Below, piece after piece: positions 31,737-44,221 of a DNA stretch of 64,000 nt (the stretch's first letter is position 1; each line of letters begins with the position of its first letter). The notes beneath the pieces are model-generated. The model worked only from the letters and a program-made list of their open reading frames with translations, was not told the origin of the DNA and made no database searches. The DNA comes from Aquanectria penicillioides (Eukaryota > Ascomycota > Sordariomycetes > Hypocreales > Nectriaceae), in contig PYIU01000001.1 in assembly GCA_003415625.1 (NCBI GenBank), positions 4,836,746 to 4,900,745 of the forward strand, given 5' to 3'. A program made the translations under genes and the position numbers.

Positions 31737-34010
31737 ATGGCGTACTCGTTGACCACCTCCTACGCCGGAGAGTCTCTGATCTCTGGCTTTAACTGGATCG
31801 ATATCCCGGATCCCTCCAATGGCTTTGTCTCGTAAGAAGCCCACACGATGAAACGAAGTTATTGGGTCCTCGATCGTGCTGACCCCCTGATAGTTACCAG
31901 AGCCAACCCGATGCTCTCAGCCAGGGCCTGTATTCGATCGACCCCGTCACAAAGGTAGTCAAGCTTGGTGTTGACTACACGAAAAAGTATGATGTTACGG
32001 CGGGCCGACCCAGCATTCGGCTAGAAAGCAAGCAGGCCCACGAACATGGTCTCTTCATCGCCGACTTTCTTCATATGCCCCCTTCGCAATGCGGTGTCTG
32101 GCCAGCATGTAAGCCTCTTTTACTCTCCTCACCCCCTCTTCCTGTTCAGTGTTAAGCTAACGGTTCATAGTCTGGACGTACGGTAGCGATTGGCCCAACG
32201 GCGGCGAGCTGGACATCATTGAGGGTGCCAACCTAGCATACTCCAACATCATCTCCGGCCATACGGCTGATGGCTGCTACCTGGATCCCGATGACAGCAA
32301 TCTCTTTGCCGGCGAGCGCCGCAACCTTGACTGCGGAATCGGCACCCAGAACATCGGTTGCGGCTACAACCCTCCGGCGAGCGACACTTCTTCGTACGGT
32401 GACAGCTTCAACGCTATCGGCGGCGGCGTCTACGCGGTGAAGTGGGACTCTTCATACATCCGTGTCTGGCACTTCCCTCGTGGCTCCATCCCCTCCGACA
32501 TCCAATCCAAGAACCCCAATCCTTCCAAGTGGGGTCTCCCCAGGCTGTCTTTGGAGGATCCAAGTGTAACGTAGACAAATACTACAAGCACATGAACATT
32601 GTCCTCAATATCGTGAGTACTGGTGACCAAACAACCGCTCAAGATGGGGACTCTAACCTCGAGACAGAACTTCTGTGGAGACTACGGCGCTGCTACCTGG
32701 TCCAACTATGCCACCTGCACCGAGTTGGCGACAACCTGCTCTCAGTACGTTGCGGAAAACCCTAGTGCCTTCAAGAATGCGTAAGTGAAAGAGCCCCCAG
32801 TTCCTCGCGAGTAGCAGTACGATGCTAGCCTTGTCCTAGTTATTGGGCCGTCAAGTACATTGATGTATATCAAACCTCGAACGGCACTGTTGCATCGTCG
32901 AGCAGCAATAGCTCCGCCGGATTTCTGGTTTCCGCCGGCAACTCCAGGGTTGAAACCTCTGGTGTCAACTCGCCCGAGCCAACGACCACGACCACCATGA
33001 CTGCATGGTCGACCGTGTTCGTCACTGTTCCTGGAAGCACTCCCGGCCCTAGCAGCGAGGGCGGCGGCGTTGATGGCACAATCTCGATTCCAAATAACCC
33101 TTCAGCGGCAGCTGCCAAGGCCAACATCGGCGCCTACTCGTACCTGGGCTGCTTCAGGTCAGCCTCCAACTTCAGAACCTTCGATCTGACTCTGGATAAC
33201 CCAGAGATGACGCTGGAGAAGTGCATCGACGCCTGCAATGGTCTGACGTACGCTGGCGTCTTTGAGAGGAAGTGCTACTGCGGCGGAACCATCGACGCTG
33301 ACACTCGCGCCACGGCCGATTCGTCGTTCTGCAACCACGCCTGCCCAGGCGATGATACTGAGTTCTGCGGTGGCCTCACCAGCAGCCAGAGCAACGCCAC
33401 AGCTCGCCGGTGGGCCCTCCGTCGTGATGCTCCCAACTACTACCTCTTGAGCGTGTACGCAAAGCTCTCCAACACCAACGACCCTCCCGCCCCGCCGGCC
33501 ATGCATCCAGCTCCCGTTGTCCCCACGCCCACCGTCGCCATGACCATCGGCGGCGGCGCCCCTCAGAACACAGAGGCTATCACCACCACCATCACGTACA
33601 CGATCCCCTGCCCGACCAACTCGGGCTCGTTCGTCGAGACTACGTACGTGGCCACAGTGCAAGACTGCAGCTGCGCCGACCAACCATCAGTGCCGATGAA
33701 GACCATGGTGGTCGACTGCGACGGATGCGGGCCCAGCGGCCAGGACAGAGTCACGCTGACGGTGCCTGTGACGGTGATGGCGACCAGGGTCATGACGTCG
33801 GTGAAAACCAAGGTGGTGGTTGTCGATGCTCCCCTGAAGAAGACGACCAGCCACAAGACCTACAACTTGACGGCTCCCATGGTGGCCTTCACGCCGCAGG
33901 CCACCCCCAACGTGCCTCTCGTCGTGGTATCAGGGAGCGGCTGGACGGAGGTCAAGACCAGCATCGCCCTCACAGTGGCGATGGCCGCCATCTTTGCGGT
34001 GCTGCTATAG
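31737..34010 (+). CDS. GH16 beta-glucanase with WSC domain and GPI-type tail, 5 exons, apparent 1-nt frameshift
   Basis: About 678 aa. Exons: 31737-31831, 31894-32108, 32171-32612, 32668-32780 and 32840-34010. The GH16 catalytic motif ELDIIEG lies near residue 117, in GELDIIEGAN; the family cleaves beta-1,3 or mixed beta-1,3/1,4-glucans with these two glutamates. After a Ser/Thr-rich linker, a WSC carbohydrate-binding domain (YLGCFRSASNFRTF, CYCGGTID, FCGG) spans roughly residues 388-466. A long Thr/Pro region follows, and the last ~20 residues are hydrophobic, as in GPI-anchored wall proteins. The frame breaks in exon 3 at CCCC 32538-32541; one extra C restores WGLPQAVFGGSKCN. Odd: the N-terminus (MAYSLTTSYAGES) has no signal peptide, and a TGA stands in frame two codons upstream. 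Confidence 0.85.
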
Positions 34011-34379
34011 CAAAGGGAGAAGCTGCGCTTTGTCCTACTTTTTCCTTCTTTTCTTTTCTTTCTTTCTCTTCCTTTCTTGAGAGTGTGGAATTCACAAGCC
34101 AGTTGCTCTAGCATGCAGCTGAAAGGGAGGAATCATGAGTTGATACAGGAACGGATTGGGTCGCACATGTCTGGTTACATATACCCTTGGATTTGCAGAG
34201 TAAAGCGATGGATTTACATAACGCCATAGAGATAGAAGAGCCATTAGACTATCGATAATGAATTAATTGATTAGAGAACCCAAAACCTGGACGCCATTGC
34301 CTTTGTATTAGTTTTGATGCTTGTGTGGCTATATGCATGAGTCTATATGCGACTACCCATGTGAAATCAAAGGCGGTAT
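34011..34379. other. Convergent intergenic region, GH16 to phosphoesterase
   Basis: 369 bp between two gene ends. It opens with a pyrimidine-rich stretch (34040-34080). Nothing else was recognised. Confidence 0.4.
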
Positions 34380-35474
34380 CTATATATCAACCACTACAGC
34401 TCTGCTCTTGACTTTGCCAGAATTTCCGTACATTTGACCGGCATTCACCATCAAACCGCCTTGGTTGCTTCCAGGCCCGGACATGATCCACTTCCACAAG
34501 ACGCTGTGAATTCCAAAGATTACCACGCGGGAGATGTCGACCCAGTCTTCGTTGGGGAAGAAATCCCAGATAGGACCGCGGCGAGGCCCAGAGAGCACGC
34601 GTTCATAGGCCTCCTGGAAATCATCAAAATAAACAGATTCTTTACCATAGCCCCAGTGGACGTGGCCGAAGATATGCAGGCGGGGCTTGACGCGCCATAG
34701 CTCGCGCAGAAGGTGACGACACCCAAGGCCGAGATCACGGTGATGTTGCTGAGGAGTGCGTCAGTGGGCCATTTTCCGGTGGTGGGGATAGAACACGCAG
34801 GTCTTACCGGAGGACAATGGGTGACAAGGATATCTGTCTCAAGCGGAATCTTGCTGAGCCATGGTTGAGTGGCATCAGTGTATTGGAAGCTAGACAAGGC
34901 TCGCGTCAGTCGTGCCTCGATATCACATTGTTTTAGTGACTTAGTTGACTCACGCAAACTCCTTGGGTCCGATCTTTGGAATGTCTGGGGCACCAAAAAT
35001 ATGAACCGTGCGACCCTTGATCTCCTGGACTGTCATAGTGCCCTCGAGATAGTTGATGCCCGTCAGATCTGGGGCAGCACCGGAGCGGACATCCTCGGCA
35101 ACACGGCTAGCCGGATCGAACCAGCTGTCGTGGTTTCCAGCGACGACAACTTTGACGGGGTGAGATTGGGCACGGAGCCAGTCCAACTGGGCATCAATAT
35201 CAGTGGCGGTGCCGGCATTGGTGAGGTCTCCAGCGTGGATGAGGATGTCGCCAGGGGGAACGGGGACCGTCTGGTCGTGGGTGTCGGAGATGCACACGAC
35301 GCGGATGGCAGGCTTATCGCGGGGTGGGTAGAAGGGGCGGCCACGCAGGAAGAGGACGAGATGGTAAAATTGGATGGTGAGGAATGTGAGGGGCGAGGAC
35401 AAGAAGTGATCGATGAGGGTCAAGGGTTCCCACTGGGAGCGGCGACGAAGGCCGACGAAGGTGAGAAGGCCCAT
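34380..35474 (-). CDS. Calcineurin-like metallophosphoesterase, MPPED-like, 3 exons
   Basis: Predicted 323 aa. Exons: 35474-34954, 34889-34808 and 34748-34380; introns are 64 and 59 nt, and phases agree. The five metal-binding blocks are visible in order: CISDTHD (about residue 61), HAGDLTNAG (about 80), VAGNHDSWF (about 111), THCPP across the exon 2/3 junction, and HIFGHVHWGYG. This pattern matches the fungal/animal MPPED-type phosphoesterases that use two metal ions to hydrolyse phosphodiesters or phosphomonoesters. The true substrate cannot be read from sequence. A hydrophobic segment at about residues 22-44 may be a membrane anchor. Intact, no frameshift. Confidence 0.87.
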
Positions 35475-35790
35475 GGCCGGCGGTAGATGGTGAGGTACGG
35501 CGATGCAGCGAGATTCGTAGCCCTATTTGAAAAAAGAAAAAAAAAATTGCAAGCCTGAATAATGAGAGCGAATGCCCAATTGAGGCCAGAGAGCCGAGCC
35601 TTTTGTGTGGTGGCGATGAGGTTGATGGTGTTGAAGTCGGTATGCAAAAGTGGTTGAGTGAGAGCTCGGGTGAATGACGTTGACTGGATGCAACCTCCCC
35701 ACACTAAGCTATAACCGGGGTAAGCCTTGGCCGAGGAGCCAACCGATGGGGGCACGCGTTTTAGTGAGCCAACCCCACCAGAGCTCCCCG
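35475..35790. promoter_or_regulatory. Upstream region of the phosphoesterase gene
   Basis: A 316-bp stretch between the phosphoesterase start codon and the downstream end of the kinase relic. It contains A-rich runs near 35529-35546. The promoter must sit here or reach into the relic. Confidence 0.35.
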
Positions 35791-36547
35791 CCCTCGAGGA
35801 GAATTTTGATGTAAGCTTTTAAAAGAGGTGAAGGGTTTGTGGACATGCGTCTCTTGAACAACGACAATGATTTTCTTAACGGGGGGAAAACAAGGAGAAG
35901 ATGGGTATTATCATCAGATGAGTTGATTTCGTAGGCTTCAACTTCGATCCTTAAAGCGTGGCGTCCTTAGATGTCAGGGTTAGCTTCGCCTAAATGCTTA
36001 GCCATGTTGAACTCGTGCAACATGTCCTCTTCCCGGATGTCAGATGTACAGATTTTAATGGTGACATATTTTATATGATCTACAGATGTGTTGCTGGAAG
36101 AAATATCAGTTGATTGCAGTGAGGGCTTTGAGTATGATTCTGCGGAAACCAGAGCAAAGATATTTTCCCAGAGAGATCTTACCTTCGAAGATCGTGGGCG
36201 AGCCAGACCGTAGATGTTGATCCCCATCCAATCTTTACAATCAGTTTAAATATATCTCCCAAGACCTCTCCAGGGTGTGCTGGATAAAAGTTCTGGGGCC
36301 TGTAGTAGGGCAATGTCTCCTCGTCAACAAGGACGTCGGGAGGGAGCAATTGGGGCGTAGGAGAGGCATTTGAAGCAAAGGACCGCCGGGTTTCTGATTG
36401 TCCTAATATCGAATGGACCTGGGTTGAAGGATATTCGATGGCTCTATTTGACAACGCTCGGGGATATATCCTAGGAGAGCAGTATCTTGTAGCTGACCGA
36501 AGCGCAGCTGACACAGCTGAAATAGATGATGGCCGACGGTTGGCCAT
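35791..36547 (-). pseudogene. Truncated SRPK-like protein kinase relic with internal stop
   Basis: From 36547 a 5' exon encodes a Ser/Arg-rich, presequence-like N-terminus and then the start of a SRPK-type kinase lobe: YPAHPGEVLGDIFKLIVKIG and WGSTSTVWLAHDLR. A GT/AG intron (donor gtaaga near 36185, acceptor cttccag near 36100) joins to YVTIKICTSDIREEDMLHEF and NMAKHLGEANPDI, then TAA at 35967-35969. Past the stop, the same frame still reads family-like kinase sequence: GRHALRIEVEAYEI, LLLVFPPLRKSLSLFKRRM, LLKAYIKILLEG. All homology then ends near 35791, before the catalytic HxDLK loop and the activation segment. The protein could not be an active kinase. The stop fits a CAA-to-TAA (CpA to TpA) change, the preferred RIP substitution, and the region is visibly A+T-richer than its neighbours. 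Confidence 0.72.
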
Positions 36548-37415
36548 GACTTTTAAGAAGAGTCTGTGGGTCCAACATTGATCAGATCGTGCTGGCCATG
36601 GTGATCATACGTGGAGTTTCTCTATTGAATACGTTGATGAAGGACAAGGAATAAAATCAGAAAGTGGGAAAGAATCAGCTCGGTGGGTTGATAAGGATTA
36701 GATTTGCTCCGCTCTGGTCAGGCAGGCACGTCAGCACCAACTTACGCCCTACGACCTTTTCCATGGTCTGGGTTGTATCCACACCGTAAGTATAACTGTT
36801 GAGTTGCTTCCTTCAATTGAATCTGAAGCTCTCATATCAAGAATGATCAAGATACTAAGCGCGGCATATGCAAACTGGAAAAGTGTCATTGCCGAAGCGA
36901 GACTACAGGCCGCACCATTCAAGCTCAAAGCGCAGAAGCGGGATGGACCTCTGGTGGGCCTCCTCCAGGCCCATTGAACCTAGCCCAGCTGAGGTGAAGC
37001 AAGCTCCAGTGGAGCCGAGGCGCTGTGATTGGGCTTCTCCAGAGGGGAGCCGCACGCCGGGAGCTGAAGTGTCGGGTGCTGCGGGGCACCAACACAAGAC
37101 ACGATGCCCTAATAGTTAAAAGGATCGGCGGGTGACGTCGCATCCTGTGCTCCCCTGCCCCCCTCTCTCTCCCACTCTCCACACGGTGAGAGCTTGTTTC
37201 TCCAACTTTTGGACATCGCCTGCCACGCACACGCCTGTTGCAGTCGTCATCGTTCCGGCGTCGTGGTGTTGTGTACCGATTCCTGTTTTGTGTTTTGCCG
37301 GCAGTGCAAACCTCAAACCCTCATAATTCTTCCATTCCCAAACACCTCTCGCCTCACCCGCTTTGTGTCTGCGCCCGCCCGCTGCTCTGGTGAATTATTC
37401 GTCCTCACGCCAGCC
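36548..37415. promoter_or_regulatory. Intergenic region upstream of the IST2-like gene
   Basis: An 868-bp divergent interval between the kinase relic and the IST2-like gene. The last 300 bp before 37416 is pyrimidine-rich and probably holds the IST2-like promoter and leader. No further gene is supported. Confidence 0.4.
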
Positions 37416-40033
37416 ATGTCCAGTCCCAGGGACGACAGCCCCCATGAGGGCAACTTCGGGTTCGTCATTGCCCCTCTCATCCTGTTCGACCGTACAACAA
37501 CGAAAACGCACATGGAATATGCGACATCCTCGCTGATCACGACTTGTCTCCCAGTGTCGACTTTGTGATTCACTACAAAGTCCCCCCTGCTGGTAATTCG
37601 ATTCTAGTTCCAACTACCCGTCCAATCTCGAATCTGCCCGCTAATCAACCCACTCCCCACCTCTACAGAACGCGCCGAAGCCGAAGCAGGTTTTGTCCAG
37701 CTTATCGAAGCCCTCACCGCCGTGGGCCTTGCCACTGAAGTCCGTCATGGCGAGCAAGATTCCCTTCTCGTTTTCGTAAAGATCGCCTCTCCCGACCTAT
37801 TCGCCAAGCAAGTCTACCGCGCCCGCCTGCAAGATTGGCTCGCCGGTGTTCGCGCCTCTGCCCCTGACAAAGATGTCGCCCAGGCCCTGGAAGACGAACC
37901 GGTCACCGAGGCTGAGCGCCTGCGATTGATATATCTCATGATCACGAAGCCCAAGAACGAAGGTGGTGCCGGTATCAGCCCCTCTAGCGCCAAGTGGAAG
38001 CACATCGCTGCAGTCTTCCCACTCCATAACTGTGCCTTCAACAAGTCATGGATCAAGAAATGGGGCAGCAAGTACCTCCTTGATCAAGACGATCTCAACG
38101 ATATTCGTGACAAGTTTGGTGAAAGCGTTGCTTTCTACTTTGCGTTTCTGGGCTCCTACTTCCGCTTCCTCGTTGTCCCCTCTGCCCTAGGCGCTGGAGC
38201 TTGGTTGCTCCTAGGTCGATTTTCCACAGCCTATTCCCTGCTCTGTGGCCTTTGGTCTGTGGTGTTCTTTGAGTACTGGAAGAAGCAGGAGGTCGACCTG
38301 GCAGTCCAATGGGGTGTCCGTGGTGTCTCTAACATTCAACAATCTCGCCCAGAGTTTGAGTGGGAGGTTGAAACCGAGGACGCAGTTACCGGCGAACCTG
38401 TGAAGGTTTACTCGCCAATCAAACGAATCAAGACCCAGTTACTTCAGGTTCCTTTCGCCGTAGCCTGCGTAATTGCCTTGGGAACTCTCATTGTCGCTTG
38501 TAACTCGCTGGAGGTGTTCATCAACGAGGTTTACAGTGGACCAGGAAAGCAGTATTTGGTGAGACACAGTGGCCTTGCTGAAATGTATGTGTATGTATGG
38601 AAACGACCGCTAACACATCTAGGGTTTCGTGCCAACAATCCTCCTTGTTATTGGAACACCAACTATTTCAACCCTTCTCATGAATGCCGCAGAAAAGTTG
38701 ACTATGATGGAAAACTATGCTACCATTGATGGTATTGGTTCTGGTTCCTTACGTTGGACAAGGCTAACAACATGCAGCTCACGACGCCGCTCTCATCCAA
38801 AAGCAATTTGTCCTCAACTTCATGACGTCTTACATGGCGCCCCTGTTCACTGCCTTCGTGTACATCCCCTTTGGGCACATCCTCATCCCATTCCTTGAGT
38901 TCTGGAGGAAGACGGCTCAAACCATTACCTTCAGTGAGAAACCACTACCTACCCGTGATTTCGAAAGCAACCCTGCCCGAATCACGAACCAGATGTTTTA
39001 CTTTACTGTCACCGCCCAAATTGTCAACTTTGCGACCGAGGTGATTGTGCCACTTGTGAAACAAAAGGCCATGTCAAAAGCGAAGGAATTCCAGAGCAAG
39101 GGGAAACAGAACCACGACCACGAGGAGGAGGCTGCATTCCTCGACCGAGTGCGTAAGGAGTGTGAGCTTGAGGAATATGACGTATCTGGTGATTATCGGG
39201 AGATGGTGATGCAATTCGGTAAGTTCAAAACAGCAATGTCCTGGAATGAATGTCCCCCTAACACCTAGAAAGGTTATCTTACGTTGTTTTCGGTTGCTTG
39301 GCCACTGGCAGCGTGCTGCTTCCTTGTCAACAACTGGGTGGAGCTACGATCTGATGCATTCAAGATTGCAAAGAGCAGTCGCCGTCCGATTCCCTGGAGA
39401 GCAGACTCGATCGGACCTTGGTTGACGGCTCTCGGGTTCCTCTCTTGGCTGGGAAGCATTACCAGCGCCGCTATTGTGCATCTTTGCAGCAGTTCTCATG
39501 AGGGTCCCACAAACATCACTGGGTGGGGTCTTCTCCTCAGCATCCTCTTTGCCGAACACTTTTACCTCGGAGCCCAGATGGCCGTGCGCTATGTGCTAGG
39601 TAAACTAGACAGCCCGGGCCTTCAAAAGGAACGCAAGGAGCGGTATCAGATGAAGAAGAAGCTACTGGGGGAGACCTTGGGTCAGAATGTAGTGTCAACG
39701 CCTATGATTGCCACAAACGAAAAGATTACCCTAGAGGCGCTGGAAGAAGAAGCTCGTCAGGCTTCAATCCGTGGGCACGGAACCCCTGAGGAGACGTAGG
39801 TTCTGTCTCAAACCTTTAACTTATCCGCAAAGCTTACCGAAGGACAGGTTTTGGCAGCGCCAGAGGGGCATGCAGGAGACCATTGAAGTTGGTCGAATGA
39901 TGATTGAGCAGCAAGTAAGTTGAGCCATCCAAGTACAACACGTGGGGTTCAAGAGGGCTAACTCTGGTAACTACAATAGGCTGCTACCCGGGAGGTCAAG
40001 AAAAAGACTCCGAGCACAAGCGAGAAGGCTTAA
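37416..40033 (+). CDS. IST2: IST2-like anoctamin (TMEM16 family) membrane protein, 8 exons
   Basis: Predicted 721 aa. Exons: 37416-37459, 37555-37592, 37669-38558, 38623-38731, 38778-39218, 39273-39795, 39848-39914 and 39980-40033; all phases close. The two tiny 5' exons are needed: exon 1 joins exon 2 as NFGVDFVIHYKVPPAERAEA. The anoctamin core holds several hydrophobic segments, for example FYFAFLGSYFRFLVVPSALG, LLQVPFAVACVIALGTLIVA, APLFTAFVYIPFGHILIPFL and YLTLFSVAWPLAACCFLVNN. Yeast Ist2 tethers cortical ER to the plasma membrane, while other fungal members scramble lipids; which applies here is not decidable. A charged C-terminal tail ends KKKTPSSTSEKA. Exon 1 uses a gttcgt donor; two acceptors (39272, 39847) follow a nearer AG that would break the frame. 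No frameshift seen. Confidence 0.88.
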
Positions 40034-40914
40034 ATCCGGACGTTTCAAAAGCATGAAACATGATACGATGGCTTTTGGTATCCTGGGCAAAATGCTGGTG
40101 AAGAAGGTTCGGTGAGAGGCAGCGTCTGTCAAGAGGCGCAATGATTACGAGGCCATGATGGGGGAATTGAGGTTGGTGTTTGTCGTCACGGTTGCTAGCT
40201 TGAGATCAACCCTGTGTTTCTGTTGGCTAGAATGAACATGAATGTCTACATTTGGATGCCATTCGCCACAGCAGACTGCAAGCATATGTTGGGTATTCGC
40301 TTCTGACATGTCGTTAAAGGCAACACTAAGAAGAAGCCTTCCATGTCGGTCGCCAAGATAAGAAATCAGGATGTAAACACTTACAGATGGGCCAAGCCCA
40401 GCCCAGCCTAGCTCACGGTACGTAGAGCCGGGCGTCCACAAGAAATCAAGGAACAGGCAGCTGGCTGAAGACCCCCCTGTTTTGGCGTACTGCTGTAGGT
40501 CTCTTCTAGAACGCCAACCATCCAGCCTTGGGCGTCGACCAGACTGCCTCATGATCGCCGCCCGCCTTCTGCGCCCGCTTAGAACGGCCTCGGGTTGGGG
40601 CTTTGTCCAAGGACGCCATCTCGCCGGGCGGAGGACGCGCTGGCATTTTCATGTGCCACCAAAAGAGAAAACGCCATGCATCTGATACCGAGTTGAGCCG
40701 GGTGACAGTTCGGTTACTAGGGCGAGAGTGGCGCTGGGAGCTGCTAGAGATTGAGTGGGAGGATGGCGAAGGACCCTCCAACGAGCGAGAGAAAAAAAAT
40801 AAAATATACCACCCCTCCCAAAACACATAATGCAAAAGGTTGGTTGCGTTGGTGGTGGTGGAGGACCGACAAGCTATGGCAGCTGCTTTCTTGGGAGTGG
40901 TGTGACCAGGGGAT

Positions 40915-40926
40915 GGGGGGGGGGGG
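40915..40926. repeat. G12 homopolymer
   Basis: Twelve consecutive G in the gene-poor interval, same length as runs at 16080 and 26274. Confidence 0.9.
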
Positions 40927-41315
40927 CATATGGATTCGAGTGGAGCGCTGAAGGAGCGGAATTTGGATACTTGCCTATGTGTCGTGGATAGTGTCGCCGA
41001 AGGATTCGCGGGTACGAGAACACGACAAGGGATCGTGATACAATGATTGTCGCAGAGTGGCGGCCATTTGCGTGGAGTCTCGGATCTGTCTAAAGCCTGA
41101 AGTCAAATGGGAAAAGGGCAGCGAAGGATGAGAGAACCTAGACGCTAGTTTAGAAGGCGAAATTTAACACACAAGGTCTTGCGAATGATTCCTATTCGCG
41201 ACATTTGTCTAGCTCTTCTATGCATCCGGCGAGTTGAGTTACCTTTGGGGCCTTTGGGACGTGCCATTAGCGCATCCTGCCGCTCCGCCAAGGAAGAGGT
41301 CAGCCTGTCGATGAG

Positions 41316-41327
41316 CCCCCCCCCCCC
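41316..41327. repeat. C12 homopolymer
   Basis: Twelve consecutive C followed by GCGCGGG, about 400 bp from the G12 run on the same strand. The two complementary runs could in principle pair in a transcript. Confidence 0.9.
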
Positions 41328-44183
41328 GCGCGGGAGCTGGCACTCCAGCGACAGGCCAAGCTGGTCTGGGTAGCTGGGCGTTTCTTCTGCTGATCGGCAG
41401 AACGAAATGCAGATTTGGATGAATCTCTTCCAGGCTCCCCTGGTGATCTTCCGTGGGCCTAGACACACATGGCATTGCTATTCGGTCGCCACCCATTGCT
41501 TACCCGCCCGCTTAGATCATGGAAGGAGTGAGGTGAGCAAAAGGCAAAAAGGAAGTAAAAAAAGAAGGTTGACTATCCACGGATGCCGTAAGTCGTCAAG
41601 AGGGGCGTGGAGATGGTCATGGCGTTGCTTTGGCAGGCGGTGGATGGATTGAAGAGATACGCCACGAGATTGCCAGATGTTCAGGCCGCTCCGCGGCATG
41701 TGCTGCTCGTGCTGAGAAACAAGAAAAAAAAGAACCCCGAAAAGAAGGCTCCAGCACAGCTAGCTGCAGCTGCAGCTGCAGACATGCGGCCGATCCCACC
41801 CTGTCTCCTCCTTCTCAGGCAACGAAGATAACGAAGCTCAAGGGTTTTGATGGAGGATGGGCTGGACATGGCCAGAGCACTTGGCAGGCCAGGGAGACTC
41901 CAGGGTGAAGGGGGATCCCATGAGGCGCAAGAGCACACGACGAGCCCAAACGGGTAATGCGCTTCTCTCAGCGATCGACACCACATGTCTCGGTGCGTTG
42001 CGGCTACTGCGGGCAACATGCGCTCCTCCAAACTCAACATCGTCCGGCGGAACCTTTGGTGTCTGCCGGGGGATAATACGGACCTGCCAGAGCGAGGAGA
42101 GGAGTGTATCAGCCACCTCTCTCACAGGTTGAACGTGTCCCAAGGGATTGTTTCGTCCCTGGCAACCAACCTCCGAGAATGGCTCCTTTACAGTCCTTTT
42201 CCCACGCGGGCCAGCCTGCCACCAGCCCGGGATGGGGGATGCGGCCATGCCAGGGGCCATGTCGACCCCTCGGGATGGATCCGCTGCCTCACAGATTGAG
42301 CTGACCCAGCGATACCTACTGCATACAGCTATGCGGTCCGATGCGATGGCCTTGACCTCTTCCCCTTTGCTCTTCAGTGTTCCGACCAGCCGGTCATGGC
42401 ATGTCCAAGGATGGGGGCTGGGCCACGTTTTTAGCCCCCCCTTTGAGGTGATCGTGACCAGTCCTCAAAGACGACTTTGATCAAACGGAGAATAAACAAG
42501 AACGACGCCAATCTGAGGATCGGCATCCTAGGCTCAACTCTGCTCTGGGGAAGAGGGCCGTAGATCGAGCTTCTCCATTCTCTTGTCGTCATCTACGGAT
42601 CTTGATGGCGATCACTTGGGTGTGAGGTTTTTGACGATTCCTTGTAGATGTATTGCAAATGGAGACGATTCTTGGTTGCTGGATGAGAACGCATGCTGTG
42701 CTTTGCGTCCGTTGCCTTGTTCGCCTCCTTTCCTGCAACCGCCACCACTACCACCACAACCACCACCCACCACCCACCCCCTTGTGGGAACTGCCGAGAA
42801 CTGCAAACCAACAGAATCACCCAATCTCATCATGTTGCGCTGGCTGGACTTGCTCGGTTTCTTCGGCCATTCTCGCACTATGGTCATTTTAAAACTGACA
42901 AACCGGACAATGGCGATGACAAAAAATATGGGCAACGTAGAGCGCCACAGGCGAGAGTTGGGGGGGCGTGTTGCGACCTCGGCGGCTTGCCGTTTCGCTC
43001 CGGGGGTGGGCCGTCGTAGAGGCGAGGCAGGAAAAGAAGGAAATGGCTAGGCTGTTGGGATCAATTGAGGGTTCTGCAGCAACTACTGGAATCGGCAATC
43101 TGGCAATGAGCTTGGGTTTGATCGCGCGACACCCAGAAAGAGAGCTCGGTCAGAATCGCGTAGCAACATATCGAGGACTAGGTTGACCAGATCGGTGACC
43201 GAGACGCAAGAAGCAAATATTAACACTTCCCCACCACCACACAACCCAGGGGTAGCAATGGAGGGGGCCATAGATTATTATCCCATGTTCCCCGGGGAGC
43301 CTCTCCCCATGGCGCGTCCAATATTGCCCACATGGACTCGATGTGCTCTGCGACGGCGAGACAGTTTACCCCTGTGAGCATGAGACTATGAGACGGAGAC
43401 GACTTGTCTTGGTCTGGTTTGGGAAACCTTCCACCGGCGGTTGGGACATGGAACAAGCCTCCCCAAGGCCCGAGTCACGTAGCGCAACCTAGCAAGAGCA
43501 GTGCACAGCAGCCTCCAGCTCGGAAGCCCGTATATTCGGACGAAATCTCTTTGATGGGTCCGGGGAGGGTCCTCGATGGGGAGCCGTGTTCCGTGCATGG
43601 AAAAGAAGCACTTTGTGTAGAAGGAAAACTCCCCAATAGAAGCACGTAGATGGATAAACGTGGTTGCGGGAAGTGGACCCGGCGACTGGCTGGCGGCGAC
43701 TGGTTAAGCTCCGTTGTTGACCCGTCTGCTGTGTCCGTTGTTTGAGGCGAAACATACCTACCTATGGTACATGTTTAAGCTCAGGTAGGTTGGAACGGTG
43801 CTATGGGAAGTAGTTAACTGGCATAGGTTCGAAATTTGTCCGCCGATGAACCGAGTCAACGAGGTTGCTCGGCGCCAAAAACCCGGCCACCGCAAGGTCG
43901 ATAAGCAGCCCATCACCCCCCCTGCCTGCCTGCCTGTCATCATCAATAAGACTTTCCGCCGTCTTAGAGGATTGTTTGTGCGTCAGTCCGCCCCATCACA
44001 ATCGTTTGCCATTGAAAAACCCCCCCAAGCAAGCTAAGCTCCTTCGTCAGCTGCGCCGTTTATGACTAGGACCTTGCGGCCAATCAACGCTGGAGCAGTA
44101 GGACACGCACCCTTCCTGAGCTGGGAAGGATGAACCCCGCGCTACTTGCCTTGCTGGGTCTTGCCTTGCCTGGTCCTGCCTTA

Positions 44184-44221
44184 CCCTGTCGGGTCTGTCT
44201 GGCCCTGTCGGGTATGTCTGG
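44184..44221. repeat. 19-bp tandem duplication
   Basis: Two adjacent 19-bp copies (44184-44202, 44203-44221) begin CCCTGTCGGGT and end TGTCTGG, differing at one position (C versus A). Degenerate CCTTGCC/CCTGTC copies flank them from about 44147 to 44232. Confidence 0.88.

Noticed and set aside
25328..36547. Secondary-metabolite or stress-response cluster
   Set aside because: F-box, thioesterase, PEX12, GH16 and phosphoesterase are unrelated housekeeping types; no synthase, P450 or transporter is present.
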